DNA of 54,765 bases from assembly GCF_008698235.1 (NCBI RefSeq), contig NZ_PEBH01000003.1, positions 1-54,765 of the forward strand, written 5' to 3'. The number at the start of each line of letters is the position of its first letter. Positions within the stretch are counted from its first letter, which is position 1. The DNA is from Bifidobacterium rousetti. GTDB lineage: Bacteria; Actinomycetota; Actinomycetes; Actinomycetales; Bifidobacteriaceae. Below, piece after piece: positions 8,885 through 27,205 of this stretch. The notes under the pieces are model-generated. The model was not told the origin of the DNA and did no database searches. It saw only the letters and a program-made list of their open reading frames with translations. Made by a program: the position numbers and the translations under genes.

Positions 8885-10218
8885 ACCACCCGTCCAGTCT
8901 GACTGACGCATCCCGCCCGTTCAGCCCGTCCAGCCCGTCCAATCCGCCCAGGAAGCGCCGGTTCCATCTGCGCCCGCGCACCTTCCGCGGCAAGCTCGCG
9001 CTCGCCATCGGCCTGCTGGTGGCGGTGTTCCTCGGGATCGCCCTGGCGTTGCAGACCATGCTGTTCGGCCGCATCTACGACCGGTCGTCCTACCGGCTGT
9101 ATCAGGTGGCCAGCGGCGGAACGCTGCCCACGCCCGACGGCGGCGAACTGTATGTGTCCTCCACCGGCTGCTACTACACCGACTACGCCGTGGGATGCGG
9201 GCCGATGACGCCGGGGTCGATCATGGAGATCAGCGACTCGGACATGCGCGGGCCCATGATGCAGGGCGCCATGTGGTTCTCGCTGGCGCTGTTCGCCGGG
9301 TTCGCCGTGCTGGCGATGGTCGCGGCGTGGTTCATCTCCCGCAGGCTGGCCGGGCGCATCTCCTCGCTGGGCGCGCAGATGCGACGGCTCGACCCGTCCG
9401 CCACCGGCGAGCGCGTGTCGATCGCGGGTTCGGACGAGGTGGCGTCGCTGGCCGGCGACGTGAATGCGATGCTCGCGCGTATCGAGCAGGCGGCGGCCAC
9501 GCAACGGCAGTTCATCGCGAACGCCTCGCACGAGCTGCGCACGCCGATCGCGGTGATCGGGACCAGTCTGGACGCCCCGCTCGCGCAGGGGCGGTTCGCG
9601 GCGGACGTGGAGCCGGCGGTGCGCCGGGCGCTGGAGGCGGACCGGAACGCGGCCGATCTGGTGGAGGGGCTGCTGGCGCTGTCACGCGTGCAGAACATGG
9701 CGTTGCATCCGGGCGAGGAACGGCCGCCCGAGACGTCGCTCGGCGAGGCCGTGGAGCACGCGCTGGACGCCTCGTGGGACGCGATCGACGAACGCGGCAT
9801 CGACGTGCGCACCGGCATCGACCCCGCGGCGACGGTGCACGCGGACCCGACGATGCTGGCGCTGCTGGCGGGCAACCTCATCCGCAACGCCGTGGTGCAC
9901 AACGTGGACCGCGGTGACATCGAGGTCGACGTGCGGCAGATCGACGGCGGGGGCGTCGAGCTGTCCGTCACCAACAGCACGGAGTCGACGGAGACTGCGG
10001 AGTCGACGGACGAGCGCGATCTGGACGATCTGCTGATCCCGTTCCATCGCGGGAGGGCGTCCCGGCTCGAGAACCGGCCTGGCAACGGGCTGGGCCTGTC
10101 GATCGTCAGGGAGATCGCGGATCTTTACCATGCCGAGCTGCGACTCGCCAGACCCGAACGGGGTCGATTTGGCGTGTCTGTGCGATTTTGTAACAACCAT
10201 GTCCGTATCGGCGCGTAG
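8881..10218 (+). CDS. Sensor histidine kinase
   Basis: This 445-aa membrane kinase is the partner of the preceding regulator. Membrane helix 1 is at ~38-62. A short extracytoplasmic sensor (~63-125) contains two cysteines in CYYTDYAVGC. Helix 2 is at ~125-150, followed by HAMP, and the phospho-acceptor is H217 in NASHELRTP. The HATPase domain has N-box NLIRNAVVHN and G-box GNGLGLSIV. A Thr/Glu/Ser-rich insertion (NSTESTETAESTDERD) sits between the N and G boxes. ATG 8881 overlaps the regulator stop. The gene ends about 20 bases before the TPP riboswitch. Confidence 0.95.
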   Translation: MNHPSSLTDASRPFSPSSPSNPPRKRRFHLRPRTFRGKLALAIGLLVAVFLGIALALQTMLFGRIYDRSSYRLYQVASGGTLPTPDGGELYVSSTGCYYTDYAVGCGPMTPGSIMEISDSDMRGPMMQGAMWFSLALFAGFAVLAMVAAWFISRRLAGRISSLGAQMRRLDPSATGERVSIAGSDEVASLAGDVNAMLARIEQAAATQRQFIANASHELRTPIAVIGTSLDAPLAQGRFAADVEPAVRRALEADRNAADLVEGLLALSRVQNMALHPGEERPPETSLGEAVEHALDASWDAIDERGIDVRTGIDPAATVHADPTMLALLAGNLIRNAVVHNVDRGDIEVDVRQIDGGGVELSVTNSTESTETAESTDERDLDDLLIPFHRGRASRLENRPGNGLGLSIVREIADLYHAELRLARPERGRFGVSVRFCNNHVRIGA

Positions 10219-10231
10219 TTTCGGACGCAAC

Positions 10232-10330
10232 ACATGAAATGCAGGGGAACCCGCACCACTTCAGGCGGGTTGAGATGGGCGAGGGCCCGACCCTTTGAAC
10301 CTGTTGGTTAAGACCAGCGTAGGGAGCAGT
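10232..10330 (+). promoter_or_regulatory. TPP riboswitch (THI element)
   Basis: The conserved thiamine pyrophosphate aptamer parts appear in order: CAGGGG, a GC-rich P2/P3 arm (AACCCGC...GCGGGTT), the TGAGA core, CCCGACCCTTTGAACCTG, GGTTAAGACCAGCGTAGGGA. The last segment (AGGGAG, 10321-10326) is 8 bases from the thiM ATG and is the only Shine-Dalgarno-like sequence there. Ligand binding would therefore probably hide the ribosome site. The switch should repress the thi operon when TPP is plentiful. Confidence 0.95.
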
Positions 10331-10334
10331 GAAT

Positions 10335-14085
<3,751 letters not shown>

Positions 14086-14089
14086 GCTG

Positions 14090-14905
14090 ATGACAACCAT
14101 GGCACAACATACGACGACCCTTCCGCCCGTACTCGCGATCTCCGGCTCGGACTCCTCCGGCGGCGCCGGCATGCAGGCCGACCTGAAGACGATGCTCGCC
14201 AATGGCGTGTTCGGCATGAGCGCGATCACCGCGCTGACCGCCCAGAACACCACCGGCGTGCGTTCCATCCAGGACACCGAGCCGAACATCCTCGCCGATC
14301 AGATCGACGCCGTGTTCGAGGACATCCCGCCGGTGGCCGTCAAGATCGGCATGGTCTCGGCCACCGACATCATCGACGTGATCGCCGACCGCCTCACCTT
14401 CCATCACGCGCGAAACGTGGTGCTCGACCCGGTCATGGTCGCCACCTCCGGAGCCAAGCTCATCAGCGACGACGCGATCGCCGCGCTGACCTCGAAGCTG
14501 TTCCCGCTGGCGACCGTGATCACGCCGAACATCCCCGAGGCGCAGGTGCTGTCCGGCATGGAGATCACCGACGCCGAATCGATGGAACGCGCGGCCGTCG
14601 CCCTCACCGAACGCTACGGCTGCGCGGCGCTCGTCAAGGGCGGCCACCACACGAACGACGCGAACGACGTGCTCGCCGAAGTGAGTGGCAAGGTCACCTG
14701 GTTCGAGGGCAGGCGCGTCGACAACCCGAACACGCACGGCACCGGCTGCACGCTGAGCTCCGCGATCGCGTCGAACCTCGCGAAGGGCGAGACGCTGCCC
14801 GAGGCGATCCGTCTCGCCAAGGAGTATCTGACCGGCGCCCTGAACGCGATGCTCGATCTGGGGCACGGTTCGGGCCCGATGGACCACGCGTGGGCGTGGA
14901 GGTGA
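14090..14905 (+). CDS. thiD: HMP/HMP-phosphate kinase ThiD
   Basis: ThiD phosphorylates HMP and HMP-P to HMP-PP for ThiE. The 271-aa ribokinase-like fold shows ISGSDSSGGAGMQADLKT near the N-terminus, VKIGMVS, DPVMVATSG, TPNIPEAQVL and the catalytic anion hole GTGCTLSSAIA. ATG 14090 lies 4 bases after the thiEC stop; a second ATG at 14099 is possible. Its stop lies just before the ATG of the thiamine-binding gene, whose ribosome site (GGAGGTGAG) lies inside the thiD 3' end. Confidence 0.95.
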   Translation: MTTMAQHTTTLPPVLAISGSDSSGGAGMQADLKTMLANGVFGMSAITALTAQNTTGVRSIQDTEPNILADQIDAVFEDIPPVAVKIGMVSATDIIDVIADRLTFHHARNVVLDPVMVATSGAKLISDDAIAALTSKLFPLATVITPNIPEAQVLSGMEITDAESMERAAVALTERYGCAALVKGGHHTNDANDVLAEVSGKVTWFEGRRVDNPNTHGTGCTLSSAIASNLAKGETLPEAIRLAKEYLTGALNAMLDLGHGSGPMDHAWAWR

Positions 14906-14913
14906 GAGACGGC

Positions 14914-15351
14914 ATGACGCAGGACGCCAACACCCCCGATCTGAGTATCGAGGCTGAGAGCCTCAACACCGTGTCGGACCGCAACGCGATCAGGCAGGAG
15001 GTGCCGATCAACCCCGAAACCGGCAGGCCGTACCTCAACACGGTGGCGGCCATCCAGGTGTCGGTGACCGGCGCCGGCTCCGAGGTCTCCCCGTACGTCG
15101 CGCAGGCGATCTCGGTGATCCGCGACTCCGGCCTGCCGCAGGAGACCAACGCCCTGTTCACCGATGTCGAGGGCGATCTCGACGACGTGCTGCATGTGGC
15201 CGGCGAGGCCGCCAAGAAGCTCGCGGAGCAGGGCTACCGCACGAGCCTCGTGCTGCACATGGACATCCGCCCCGGCTTCACCGGCCAGCTGACGGAGAAG
15301 CCGAAGCTCGCCGACGAGGTCATCGCCCGGCAGCGGGGTCAGGCGCGCTGA
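14914..15351 (+). CDS. Thiamine-binding protein, MTH1187/YkoF-like
   Basis: A 145-aa cytoplasmic protein ends the thi operon. The core after a ~35-residue N-terminal tail (AAIQVSVTGAGSEVSPYVAQAISVIRDSG... followed by NALFTDVEGDLDDVL) matches the small ferredoxin-like MTH1187/YkoF family, members of which bind thiamine or its HMP part. ATG 14914 has GGAGGTGAG at the right distance; the upstream GTG codons lack one. TPP-regulated context supports a thiamine role, but the exact function (carrier, salvage or sensing) is inferred. Confidence 0.8.
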   Translation: MTQDANTPDLSIEAESLNTVSDRNAIRQEVPINPETGRPYLNTVAAIQVSVTGAGSEVSPYVAQAISVIRDSGLPQETNALFTDVEGDLDDVLHVAGEAAKKLAEQGYRTSLVLHMDIRPGFTGQLTEKPKLADEVIARQRGQAR

Positions 15352-15376
15352 GCCTCATCCCGTGACCCGCACATTC

Positions 15377-15414
15377 GATTGAAGGGCTTCCTCACCAGAG
15401 GAAGCCCTTCAATC
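15377..15414. terminator. Strong bidirectional terminator
   Basis: A perfect 17-bp stem (15377-15393 with 15398-15414, loop ACCA) lies between the plus-strand thi operon and the minus-strand pyrF-gmk gene, so it can end both transcripts. Confidence 0.85.
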
Positions 15415-15438
15415 ATCTGCGTAGGATGGGCAACACCG

Positions 15439-17136
15439 TCAGGCGTCGACGCCGTACTCCTTGGCGATGACGTTCCACAGGTCGTCGGCGGCGCGCTGCA
15501 CATCGTCGTTGACGATCGTCACGTCGAATTCGCTTTCGGCGGCGAGTTCGATGTGCGCGGTCGCGAGACGACGCTTGCGCTGTTCCTCGGTCTCGGTGCC
15601 GCGGCCCTTGAGGCGGCGGACCAGCTCGTCGAAGCTCGGCGGGGCGATGAACACGGTCATCACCTCGAGTCCGAGCTCGGCGGCCTTCTCCTTGACGCGG
15701 CGGGCGCCCTGCAGGTCGATCTCGAGGATCGTCGGGGTGCCGACGGACAGGTGGTCCTCCAGCGGCTTCAACGGCGTGCCGTAGTGGGCCAGACCGTGCA
15801 CGAGCGCGGTCTCGAGGAACTCGCCCGCCTTCTCCTTGGCGGCGAACTCCTCCTCGCTCATGAACCAGTAGTTGACGCCGTTGACCTCGCCGGGGCGCGG
15901 ATCACGCGTGGTGGCCGAGACGGACACCCACACCTCGGGGTGCTTCTTGCGCAGGGCCACCTCGACGGTGCCCTTGCCCACGCCGGCGGGGCCGGTCAGC
16001 ACCAGCAGACGTCCGCCGTGCAGCGCCGTGGTCTCGTCGGCCGGCTCGTTGCCGGTTGCGGCGTCCACGGTCTGTCCCGATTCAACGGTCTTGGCGGTGT
16101 CGCCGGCGGCATCGGCCGTGGCCGCATCCGCGGAGGCATCGCCCGTGTTGCCCTGTGCACCACCCATGTCGATGACGGTGGCGTTGCGCTTGTCCTGCAT
16201 CTTTCCCTGTTCCTCGTCTCCGATCTTGGTCGCCTCGAGCAGCGCCTGACGCACGTCGAGGGCGATGGCCTCGGTGGCCTCGCCGAGCGCGGAGATGTCC
16301 GGGCCGTGGGAGGCGATGAAGCGGGACACCGTGACCAGCACGTTGCCCTTCGTCCCCTTGAACACGGTGCGCAGGTCCTTGGCCTCCGCACCCTGCCAGC
16401 CGTATCCCGGCGAGAGGATCGGGCCGGTGAACTTGGCCGGATCGACGCCGGTCTCGTTGATCCACTGGCCGATGGTCGCGCCGATGATGAGGCCGACGGA
16501 ACCCATGCCCTCGATGTCCGCGTTGTGCTTCTGCGCGGTGGCCGCGATGCCGTAGGCCACGGTCTTGCCCGCGTAGTCGCCGGTCTGACGGATCGCGCTC
16601 TGCAGGCTCTTGCCCTCCTCATTGGAGGTGAGGGAGGCGATGAACACGCCTCGGCCGTTGTCGAGCGCCTCGTCGATCAGGCCCTGCAGCGAACGCGCGC
16701 CGTAGTACGGCAGCAGCGTGATCGCATCGGCACGCAGCGGCGCGTCAGGCTTGAAGTAGGCGTCGGCGATGGCCGAGATCGTGGTCGAAAGGCCGCCGTG
16801 CAGGCAGTCGACGATGGTGATGACCCCCATCTGACGCGCCGCGTACAGCACGCGTTCCAGCGCCGCGAATCCCTTCGAGCCGTAACGCTCGAACATCGGC
16901 AGCTGGAACTTGACCGCGGCGGCGCGTCCGTTGGCGGCCTGGAGCATACGCATCGCGTACATCTCCGCGCCGTCGGCGTCGACGCTATAGCCCCAATCGG
17001 TCAGAAGCTTTCGGTGTGGGTCGATGCCCACGCACAACGGACCGTACTTGTCCATCGAGTTGCGCAGGCGCAGACCGAAGTCCGAGCGCCTCGCGAGCTG
17101 TTCCTTGTCCTGTTCCTCTTGGGTGCTGTCGTTCAT
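15439..17136 (-). CDS. PyrF-Gmk fusion: OMP decarboxylase / guanylate kinase
   Basis: A single 565-codon frame joins two nucleotide enzymes. Residues ~1-305 are a type 2 PyrF (LCVGIDPH, VKFQLPMFERYG, VFIASLTSNEEG, ILSPGYGWQGA), making UMP from OMP. An Ala/Asp/Thr-rich linker (~306-374) follows. Residues ~375-565 are guanylate kinase (P-loop TGPAGVGKGT, SVSATTRDPRPGE, GVNYWFMSEEEF). An in-frame ATG at 16200 (codon 313) has GAGGA 10 bases upstream, so a free Gmk of about 253 aa could also be made. The gene follows carB after 54 bases, in the carAB-pyrF-gmk order. Confidence 0.92.
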   Translation of the reverse strand: MNDSTQEEQDKEQLARRSDFGLRLRNSMDKYGPLCVGIDPHRKLLTDWGYSVDADGAEMYAMRMLQAANGRAAAVKFQLPMFERYGSKGFAALERVLYAARQMGVITIVDCLHGGLSTTISAIADAYFKPDAPLRADAITLLPYYGARSLQGLIDEALDNGRGVFIASLTSNEEGKSLQSAIRQTGDYAGKTVAYGIAATAQKHNADIEGMGSVGLIIGATIGQWINETGVDPAKFTGPILSPGYGWQGAEAKDLRTVFKGTKGNVLVTVSRFIASHGPDISALGEATEAIALDVRQALLEATKIGDEEQGKMQDKRNATVIDMGGAQGNTGDASADAATADAAGDTAKTVESGQTVDAATGNEPADETTALHGGRLLVLTGPAGVGKGTVEVALRKKHPEVWVSVSATTRDPRPGEVNGVNYWFMSEEEFAAKEKAGEFLETALVHGLAHYGTPLKPLEDHLSVGTPTILEIDLQGARRVKEKAAELGLEVMTVFIAPPSFDELVRRLKGRGTETEEQRKRRLATAHIELAAESEFDVTIVNDDVQRAADDLWNVIAKEYGVDA

Positions 17137-17190
17137 CGCGGTTCCTTTCGTTGTGGTGTGAACCTTGTGGTGCGAACCTTCAGTAAATCC

Positions 17191-20574
<3,384 letters not shown>

Positions 20575-20575
20575 A

Positions 20576-21799
20576 TCACTTACCTTCCTTGGAGTTGGCG
20601 CGCTCGTCGCGCGGGTTGTTCTTCATGAGCTCGCAGAAACGGTCGAACAGGTAGGCGGCGTCGTGCGGGCCGGCCGCGGCCTCCGGGTGGTACTGCACGG
20701 AGAACGCGGGGATGTCCACGCACTGCAGACCCTCGACCACGTCGTCGTTCAGGTCGATGTGGCTGACGAACACCTTGCCGTAACGGCCGTCCCCGAACGG
20801 GGCGTCGACGGTTTCGCCGATCGGGGCGTCGACGGCGAAGCCGTGGTTGTGCGCGGTGATCTCGATCTTGCCGGTGGTCATGTCCTTGACCGGCTGGTTG
20901 ATGCCGCGGTGGCCGAACTTGAGCTTGTACGTGCCGAAGCCGAGCGCGCGGCCGAGCAGCTGGTTGCCGAAGCAGATGCCGAAGAACGGGTAGCCGGCGT
21001 CGAGGACCTGACGCAGCAGCTCGACCTCCGGGCCGGCCTGCTCCGGGTCACCCGGGCCGTTGGAGAAGAAGACGCCGTCGGGGTTGAGCTCCTCGAGCTC
21101 GGCGAATGTGATGGTGGAGGGCACGACGTGCACGCGGCATCCACGCTCGGCCATGCGGTGAGGGGTCATCGCCTTGATGCCGAGGTCCACGGCGGCCACG
21201 GTGTACAGCGGCTCCTTGCCCTCGAATTCGCCGCACGGCTCGATGGTGTAGGCCTCCTTGGTGCTGACCTCGTCGTACAGGCTCAGGCCCTGCATCTGCG
21301 GGGTGGCCTTGACCGCCTCGAGCAGCGCGTCGACCTCCTTGAGACGGCCCGCCTCGTCCAGCAGGGCGTCGCCGGAGAAGATGCCGGCGCGCATGACGCC
21401 GGCGGAGCGCAGGTGGCGCACCAGCTTGCGGGTGTCGATGTCCGCGAGGCCGACGATGCCGTTGGCCTCGAGATCGCCGTCGAGGCTGCCGTCGGCGCGC
21501 CAGTTGCTCACATTCGGCGAGGGGTCGCGCACGACATAGCCGGCGACCCAGATGCGGGAGGATTCCGGATCCTCGTGGTTCACACCGGTGTCTCCGATGT
21601 GCGGGAACGTCTGCACGACGATCTGACGGTCGTAGCTCGGGTCGGTGAGCGTCTCCTGATAGCCGGTCATGCCGGTGGCGAACACGATCTCACCCGTGGT
21701 CACCCCGCGGGCGCCGTAGGGCTCGCCTACATACACCTGCCCATCCTCCAACACAAGAACGGCGTCGTCCTTGCCATAGTTCGCGTTCTCGCTCACCAA
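20576..21799 (-). CDS. carA: Carbamoyl-phosphate synthase small subunit
   Basis: CarA is the glutamine amidotransferase subunit that supplies ammonia to CarB through a tunnel. In 407 aa, the N-terminal CPSase_sm domain ([18 protein letters not shown]) is followed by a class I GATase with the nucleophile in [15 protein letters not shown] and the catalytic His/Glu in [11 protein letters not shown]. The usual GICLGHQ is changed to GICFGNQ, but the cysteine is kept. The start is at 21799 with AAGGGGG upstream. It is the first gene of the minus-strand carA-carB-pyrF/gmk run; nusB ends upstream at a terminator, so a promoter probably lies in 21800-21940. Confidence 0.97.
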   Translation of the reverse strand: MVSENANYGKDDAVLVLEDGQVYVGEPYGARGVTTGEIVFATGMTGYQETLTDPSYDRQIVVQTFPHIGDTGVNHEDPESSRIWVAGYVVRDPSPNVSNWRADGSLDGDLEANGIVGLADIDTRKLVRHLRSAGVMRAGIFSGDALLDEAGRLKEVDALLEAVKATPQMQGLSLYDEVSTKEAYTIEPCGEFEGKEPLYTVAAVDLGIKAMTPHRMAERGCRVHVVPSTITFAELEELNPDGVFFSNGPGDPEQAGPEVELLRQVLDAGYPFFGICFGNQLLGRALGFGTYKLKFGHRGINQPVKDMTTGKIEITAHNHGFAVDAPIGETVDAPFGDGRYGKVFVSHIDLNDDVVEGLQCVDIPAFSVQYHPEAAAGPHDAAYLFDRFCELMKNNPRDERANSKEGK

Positions 21800-21943
21800 A
21801 ACCCCCTTATCAGCTCGGGTATCCGTGTCTTAGATTATCGGCCAGCGCAGACTCACACGCGCGCCGCGCGCATGCGAATCCCTATGCCTCCGCTGGCGGG
21901 AGGCTCGTTCGTCGATCCGTGGGTCTTCGGATCGCTCCCGCTC

Positions 21944-21978
21944 ATAAAAACGCCTCCCGTATTACGGGGAGGCGTTCA
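21944..21978 (-). terminator. Rho-independent terminator of nusB
   Basis: The stem AACGCCTCCC.GT / ACGGGGAGGCGTT (21949-21976, one bulge) is followed on the minus strand by TTTTT. It lies 8 bases past the nusB stop. Confidence 0.85.
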
Positions 21979-21986
21979 ATGGAAAA

Positions 21987-22400
21987 TCAGTCGATCGGCC
22001 TTTCCTTGGCCGTGCAGATGGCGGACAGCAGTCCGTGGATGAATGCGGGCGAATCGTCGTCGCACAGCGTCTTGGCGAGCGACAACGCCTCGTCGATGGC
22101 GACCTTGTCCGGCACGTCATCGTTGAAGAGGATCTCCCAGGCGGCGATACGCAGGATGTTGCGGTCGACGACGCCCATGCGGTTGACCTTCCACCCGGTG
22201 GAATGCTGATCCAGTGCGGCGTCGATCTCGCTCAGATGCTCGGCGACGCCACGCACGATCTCGATGGCGTACTCGGGCAGCGGCGTCTGCGCGCCCGGGG
22301 TCTCGATGCGCTCCTCGAGGAGGGACAGGATGTCCTGCCCCTTCTCGTCCGCTTCGTACAACGTGTTCAGAGCCCTTTTACGGGCGGTGGAACGTGCCAT
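21987..22400 (-). CDS. nusB: Transcription antitermination factor NusB
   Basis: NusB pairs with NusE (S10) on boxA RNA to prevent early termination in rRNA operons. The all-helical 137-aa protein begins MARSTARKRALNTLYEAD, has EIVRGVAEHLSEIDA in the middle and the family core VDRNILRIAAWEILF, then VAIDEALSLAKT. Length is normal. It sits downstream of efp in the same direction, the efp-nusB order common in Gram-positive bacteria, with 66 bases between. It is followed by a clear terminator. Confidence 0.95.
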   Translation of the reverse strand: MARSTARKRALNTLYEADEKGQDILSLLEERIETPGAQTPLPEYAIEIVRGVAEHLSEIDAALDQHSTGWKVNRMGVVDRNILRIAAWEILFNDDVPDKVAIDEALSLAKTLCDDDSPAFIHGLLSAICTAKERPID

Positions 22401-22466
22401 GCAGCTCTAGGTCCTTTGCTTTACCGGTGTCGACTGTCTTCGGTTACGGGAGGGAACCGATGGGAA

Positions 22467-23024
22467 TTAGTTCTCGCGGCCCAGGTAGGAGCCGTCGGTG
22501 GTGTTGACCTTGACCTTCTCGCCCTCGTTGATGAACAGCGGGACCTGGATCTCGGCGCCGGTCTCGACGGTGGCCGGCTTGGTGCCCGCGTTGGAGCGGT
22601 TGCCCTGCAGGCCCGGCTCGGTGTGGGTGATGGTCAGGACCACGGAGGCCGGCAGCTCGACGTTCAGCGGGGTGCCGTCGTGGAAGGAGACGACGCAGTC
22701 GGTGCCCTCGAGGAGGAACTTGGTGTCGACGAGGTTCTTCGGCACGTAGATCTGGTCGTAGGTCTCCATGTCCATGAAGACGAGGCTGTCGCCGTCCTCG
22801 TAGGAGTACTGGAGGTTGCGGTTGTCGACGGTCTCGAACTCGATCTTCATGCCCGCGTTGAAGGTCTTGTCGACGATCTTGCCGGAGAGCACGTTCTTGA
22901 TGGTGGTGCGCACGAAGGCGGGGCCCTTGCCCGGCTTGACGTGCTGGAACTTCAGTACGGTCCACAGCTGGCCGTCAAGGTTCAGAACGGAGCCGTTCTT
23001 GATGTCATTGGTAGTCTGTGCCAC
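22467..23024 (-). CDS. efp: Translation elongation factor P
   Basis: EF-P relieves ribosome stalling at polyproline. The 185-aa protein has the three-domain layout: KOW-like N-domain, central OB fold, C-terminal OB fold ([28 protein letters not shown]). The functional loop is KPGKGPAF with K33 at its tip. A PGKGP loop is the form described for actinobacterial EF-Ps that work without lysine modification. The GTG start at 23024 has AGGTGAG five bases upstream. Confidence 0.97.
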   Translation of the reverse strand: MAQTTNDIKNGSVLNLDGQLWTVLKFQHVKPGKGPAFVRTTIKNVLSGKIVDKTFNAGMKIEFETVDNRNLQYSYEDGDSLVFMDMETYDQIYVPKNLVDTKFLLEGTDCVVSFHDGTPLNVELPASVVLTITHTEPGLQGNRSNAGTKPATVETGAEIQVPLFINEGEKVKVNTTDGSYLGREN

Positions 23025-23153
23025 GTTTACTCACCTATTTCAAATTCAAACTGAGTGGGCAATACCCAAAAATTGCCTTGTCAATTATGCCACAACGCCC
23101 ATACAGGGGCGTGGCGCGGTTCATGCGGGCTGTCGGCGTATGGCCGAATATAC

Positions 23154-23193
23154 AGGAAATCCCCTTCGAGATTGCTCTCGAAGGGGATTTCCT
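23154..23193 (-). terminator. Hairpin after tuf
   Basis: A perfect 18-bp stem (23154-23171 with 23176-23193, loop TTGC) lies about 40 bases past the tuf stop and ends the str operon. It has no long U tract on the minus strand. Confidence 0.8.
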
Positions 23194-23234
23194 AGAACGC
23201 TAGTTCAGACGCGTCCGATGCTCGCTGATGGAAA

Positions 23235-24434
<1,200 letters not shown>

Positions 24435-24466
24435 TACTTTGTCCTCCTGGACGTTTCGTAGGTTTA

Positions 24467-24540
24467 CTGGGTTTCTGGGTTTCGTGCCACATTGAGAAGC
24501 CAGAACCCAGTCAGCGGTACACGATATTACCGCTGACTGG
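24467..24540 (-). promoter_or_regulatory. Two overlapping inverted repeats between fusA and tuf
   Basis: In transcript order, a perfect 13-bp stem comes first (arms 24528-24540 and 24507-24519, 8-base loop). It is followed by a second stem with arms 24500-24510 and 24467-24478 (11 bp, one bulge). The two share bases 24507-24510, so full formation of one weakens the other. This is compatible with a partial terminator, processing site or attenuator that sets extra tuf expression. Confidence 0.55.
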
Positions 24541-24572
24541 AGACTGACCGCAAATCAACGTAGCTACGCGTG

Positions 24573-26699
24573 TCACTCGCCGCGCTGGGCCTTGATGATC
24601 TCGTCGGAGACGTTCTTCGGGACCTCGGCGTAGGAATCCATCTGCATGGAGAACATGGCGCGACCCTGGGTCTTGGAACGCAGGTCGCCGATGTAGCCGA
24701 ACATCTCGGACAGCGGGACCTTGGCGTCGATGACCTTGACGCCGGTGGCGTCGGTCATGGACTGGATGTTGCCACGACGCTGGTTCAGATCGCCGATGAC
24801 CTCACCCATGTAGTCCTCAGGGGTGCGGACCTCGACGGCCATGATCGGCTCGAGGATGACCGGCTTGGCCTTCGGGGCGGCCTCCTTGAAGCACATGGAG
24901 CCCGCGAGCTTGAAGGCCATCTCGGAGGAATCGACCGGGTGCATCTGGCCGTCGGTGACGGTGGCCTTGACGCCCACGACCGGGAAGCCGGCCAGAATAC
25001 CGGACTCCATGGCCTCCTTGACGCCGGCCTCGATGGACGGGATGAACTCCTGGGAGATGTGGCCGCCGGTGACGGCGTTCTCGAACTCGAAGGTCTTGCC
25101 CTCGGTGGTGTCGAGCGGCTCGAAGTTCATCAGGACCTTCGCGAACTGGCCGGAACCACCGGTCTGCTTCTTGTGCGTGTAGCCCTGGTCCATGACGGCC
25201 TTGCGGATGGTCTCGCGGTAGGCGACCTGCGGCTTGCCCTGGGTGCACTCGACCTTGAACTCGCGACGCATACGGTCGACGATGATGTCGAGCTGGAGCT
25301 CGCCCATGCCGGCGATCAGGGTCTGGCCGGACTCCTCGTCCGTGGTGACCTGGAAGGTCGGGTCCTCCTCGGCCAGCTTGGCGAGGGCGATGCCCATCTT
25401 CTCCTGGTCGGCCTTGGTCTTCGGCTCGACGGCCACCTGGATGACCGGCTCCGGGAAGGTCATGGAGTCGAGGGTGATCGGAGCGTCGATGGCGCACAGG
25501 GTGTCACCGGTGGTGACGTTCTTGAGGCCCACGAAGGTGTAGATGTTGCCGGCCTCGGCGGCGTCCACCGGGTTCTCCTTGTCGGCGTGCATCTGGAAGA
25601 TCTTGCCGACGCGTTCCTTCTTCTCGCGGGTGGAGTCGAGCACGGAGTCGCCCGGCTTGACGGAGCCGGAGTAGACGCGCACGAACACGAGCTTGCCGTA
25701 GAACGGGTGGGTGGAGATCTTGAAGACCAGCGCGGAGAACGGGTCCTCGGTCGTCGGGTGACGGTCGATCTCGACGGACTCATCGCCGGGCTTGTAGCCC
25801 TTGATGGCCGGCACGTCCTCCGGGGACGGCAGGTAGTCGATGACGCCGTCCAGCATCGGCTGAACGCCCTTGTCCTTGAACGCGGAACCGCAGAAGACCG
25901 GGAACGCGCGCTTGGAGATGGTCAGCTCGCGGATGCCGGCGCGGATCTCCTCCTTGGAGAGCTCGCCCTCCTCGAAGAACTTGTTCATCAGCTCGTCGTT
26001 CGCCTCGGCGGCGGCCTCGACCAACTTCTCGTGGTACTCCTGGGCCTTCTCCTCGTACTCGGCCGGGATCGGGTCCATGTTGTAGTGGGCACCGAGCTCG
26101 TCGCCGGTGTTCCAGTCGTAGGCCTTCATCTCGACGAGGTCGATGACGCCGGTGAACTCGCTCTCGGCGCCCATCGGCAGCTGCATGACGATCGGGTTGG
26201 CGCCCAGCTTCTCCTTGATGGTGTCCACCGAGTAGTAGAAGTTCGCGCCCAGCTTGTCCATCTTGTTGATGAAGCAGATACGCGGAACGCCGTACTTGTC
26301 GGCCTGACGCCACACGGTCTCGGACTGCGGCTCCACGCCCTCCTTGCCGTCGAAGACGGCGACGGCGCCATCGAGCACGCGCAGGGAGCGCTCCACCTCG
26401 GCCGTGAAGTCCACGTGGCCGGGGGTGTCGATGATGTTGATCTGGAACTTGTCCTCGGTGTCGTGCGTCTGGCGGTTCCAGAAGCAGGTGGTGGCGGCGG
26501 ACTGGATGGTGATGCCACGCTCCTGCTCCTGAGCCATGAAGTCCATCGTCGCGGCGCCATCATGCACCTCGCCGATCTTGTAGCTCTTGCCGGTGTAGTA
26601 CAGAATACGCTCGGTGGTGGTGGTCTTACCGGCATCGATGTGGGCCATGATACCGATGTTGCGGATCATGTGGAGATCCGAAAGGACGTCTAGCGCCAT
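24573..26699 (-). CDS. fusA: Translation elongation factor G
   Basis: EF-G is the GTPase that drives ribosomal translocation. The 708-aa chain shows G1 [16 protein letters not shown]2 RGITIQSA, G3 DTPGHVDF, G4 NKMDK, then domain IV ([15 protein letters not shown]) and the domain V end. There is no sign of the mitochondrial-type or EF-G2 variant. ATG 26699 is in the rpsL-rpsG-fusA-tuf order, 30 bases after rpsG, with AAGGAAA upstream. Confidence 0.99.
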   Translation of the reverse strand: MALDVLSDLHMIRNIGIMAHIDAGKTTTTERILYYTGKSYKIGEVHDGAATMDFMAQEQERGITIQSAATTCFWNRQTHDTEDKFQINIIDTPGHVDFTAEVERSLRVLDGAVAVFDGKEGVEPQSETVWRQADKYGVPRICFINKMDKLGANFYYSVDTIKEKLGANPIVMQLPMGAESEFTGVIDLVEMKAYDWNTGDELGAHYNMDPIPAEYEEKAQEYHEKLVEAAAEANDELMNKFFEEGELSKEEIRAGIRELTISKRAFPVFCGSAFKDKGVQPMLDGVIDYLPSPEDVPAIKGYKPGDESVEIDRHPTTEDPFSALVFKISTHPFYGKLVFVRVYSGSVKPGDSVLDSTREKKERVGKIFQMHADKENPVDAAEAGNIYTFVGLKNVTTGDTLCAIDAPITLDSMTFPEPVIQVAVEPKTKADQEKMGIALAKLAEEDPTFQVTTDEESGQTLIAGMGELQLDIIVDRMRREFKVECTQGKPQVAYRETIRKAVMDQGYTHKKQTGGSGQFAKVLMNFEPLDTTEGKTFEFENAVTGGHISQEFIPSIEAGVKEAMESGILAGFPVVGVKATVTDGQMHPVDSSEMAFKLAGSMCFKEAAPKAKPVILEPIMAVEVRTPEDYMGEVIGDLNQRRGNIQSMTDATGVKVIDAKVPLSEMFGYIGDLRSKTQGRAMFSMQMDSYAEVPKNVSDEIIKAQRGE

Positions 26700-26729
26700 G
26701 AGTTTTCCTTAACTCTCGTTCTACTTGAA

Positions 26730-27200
<471 letters not shown>

Positions 27201-27205
27201 ATCTC

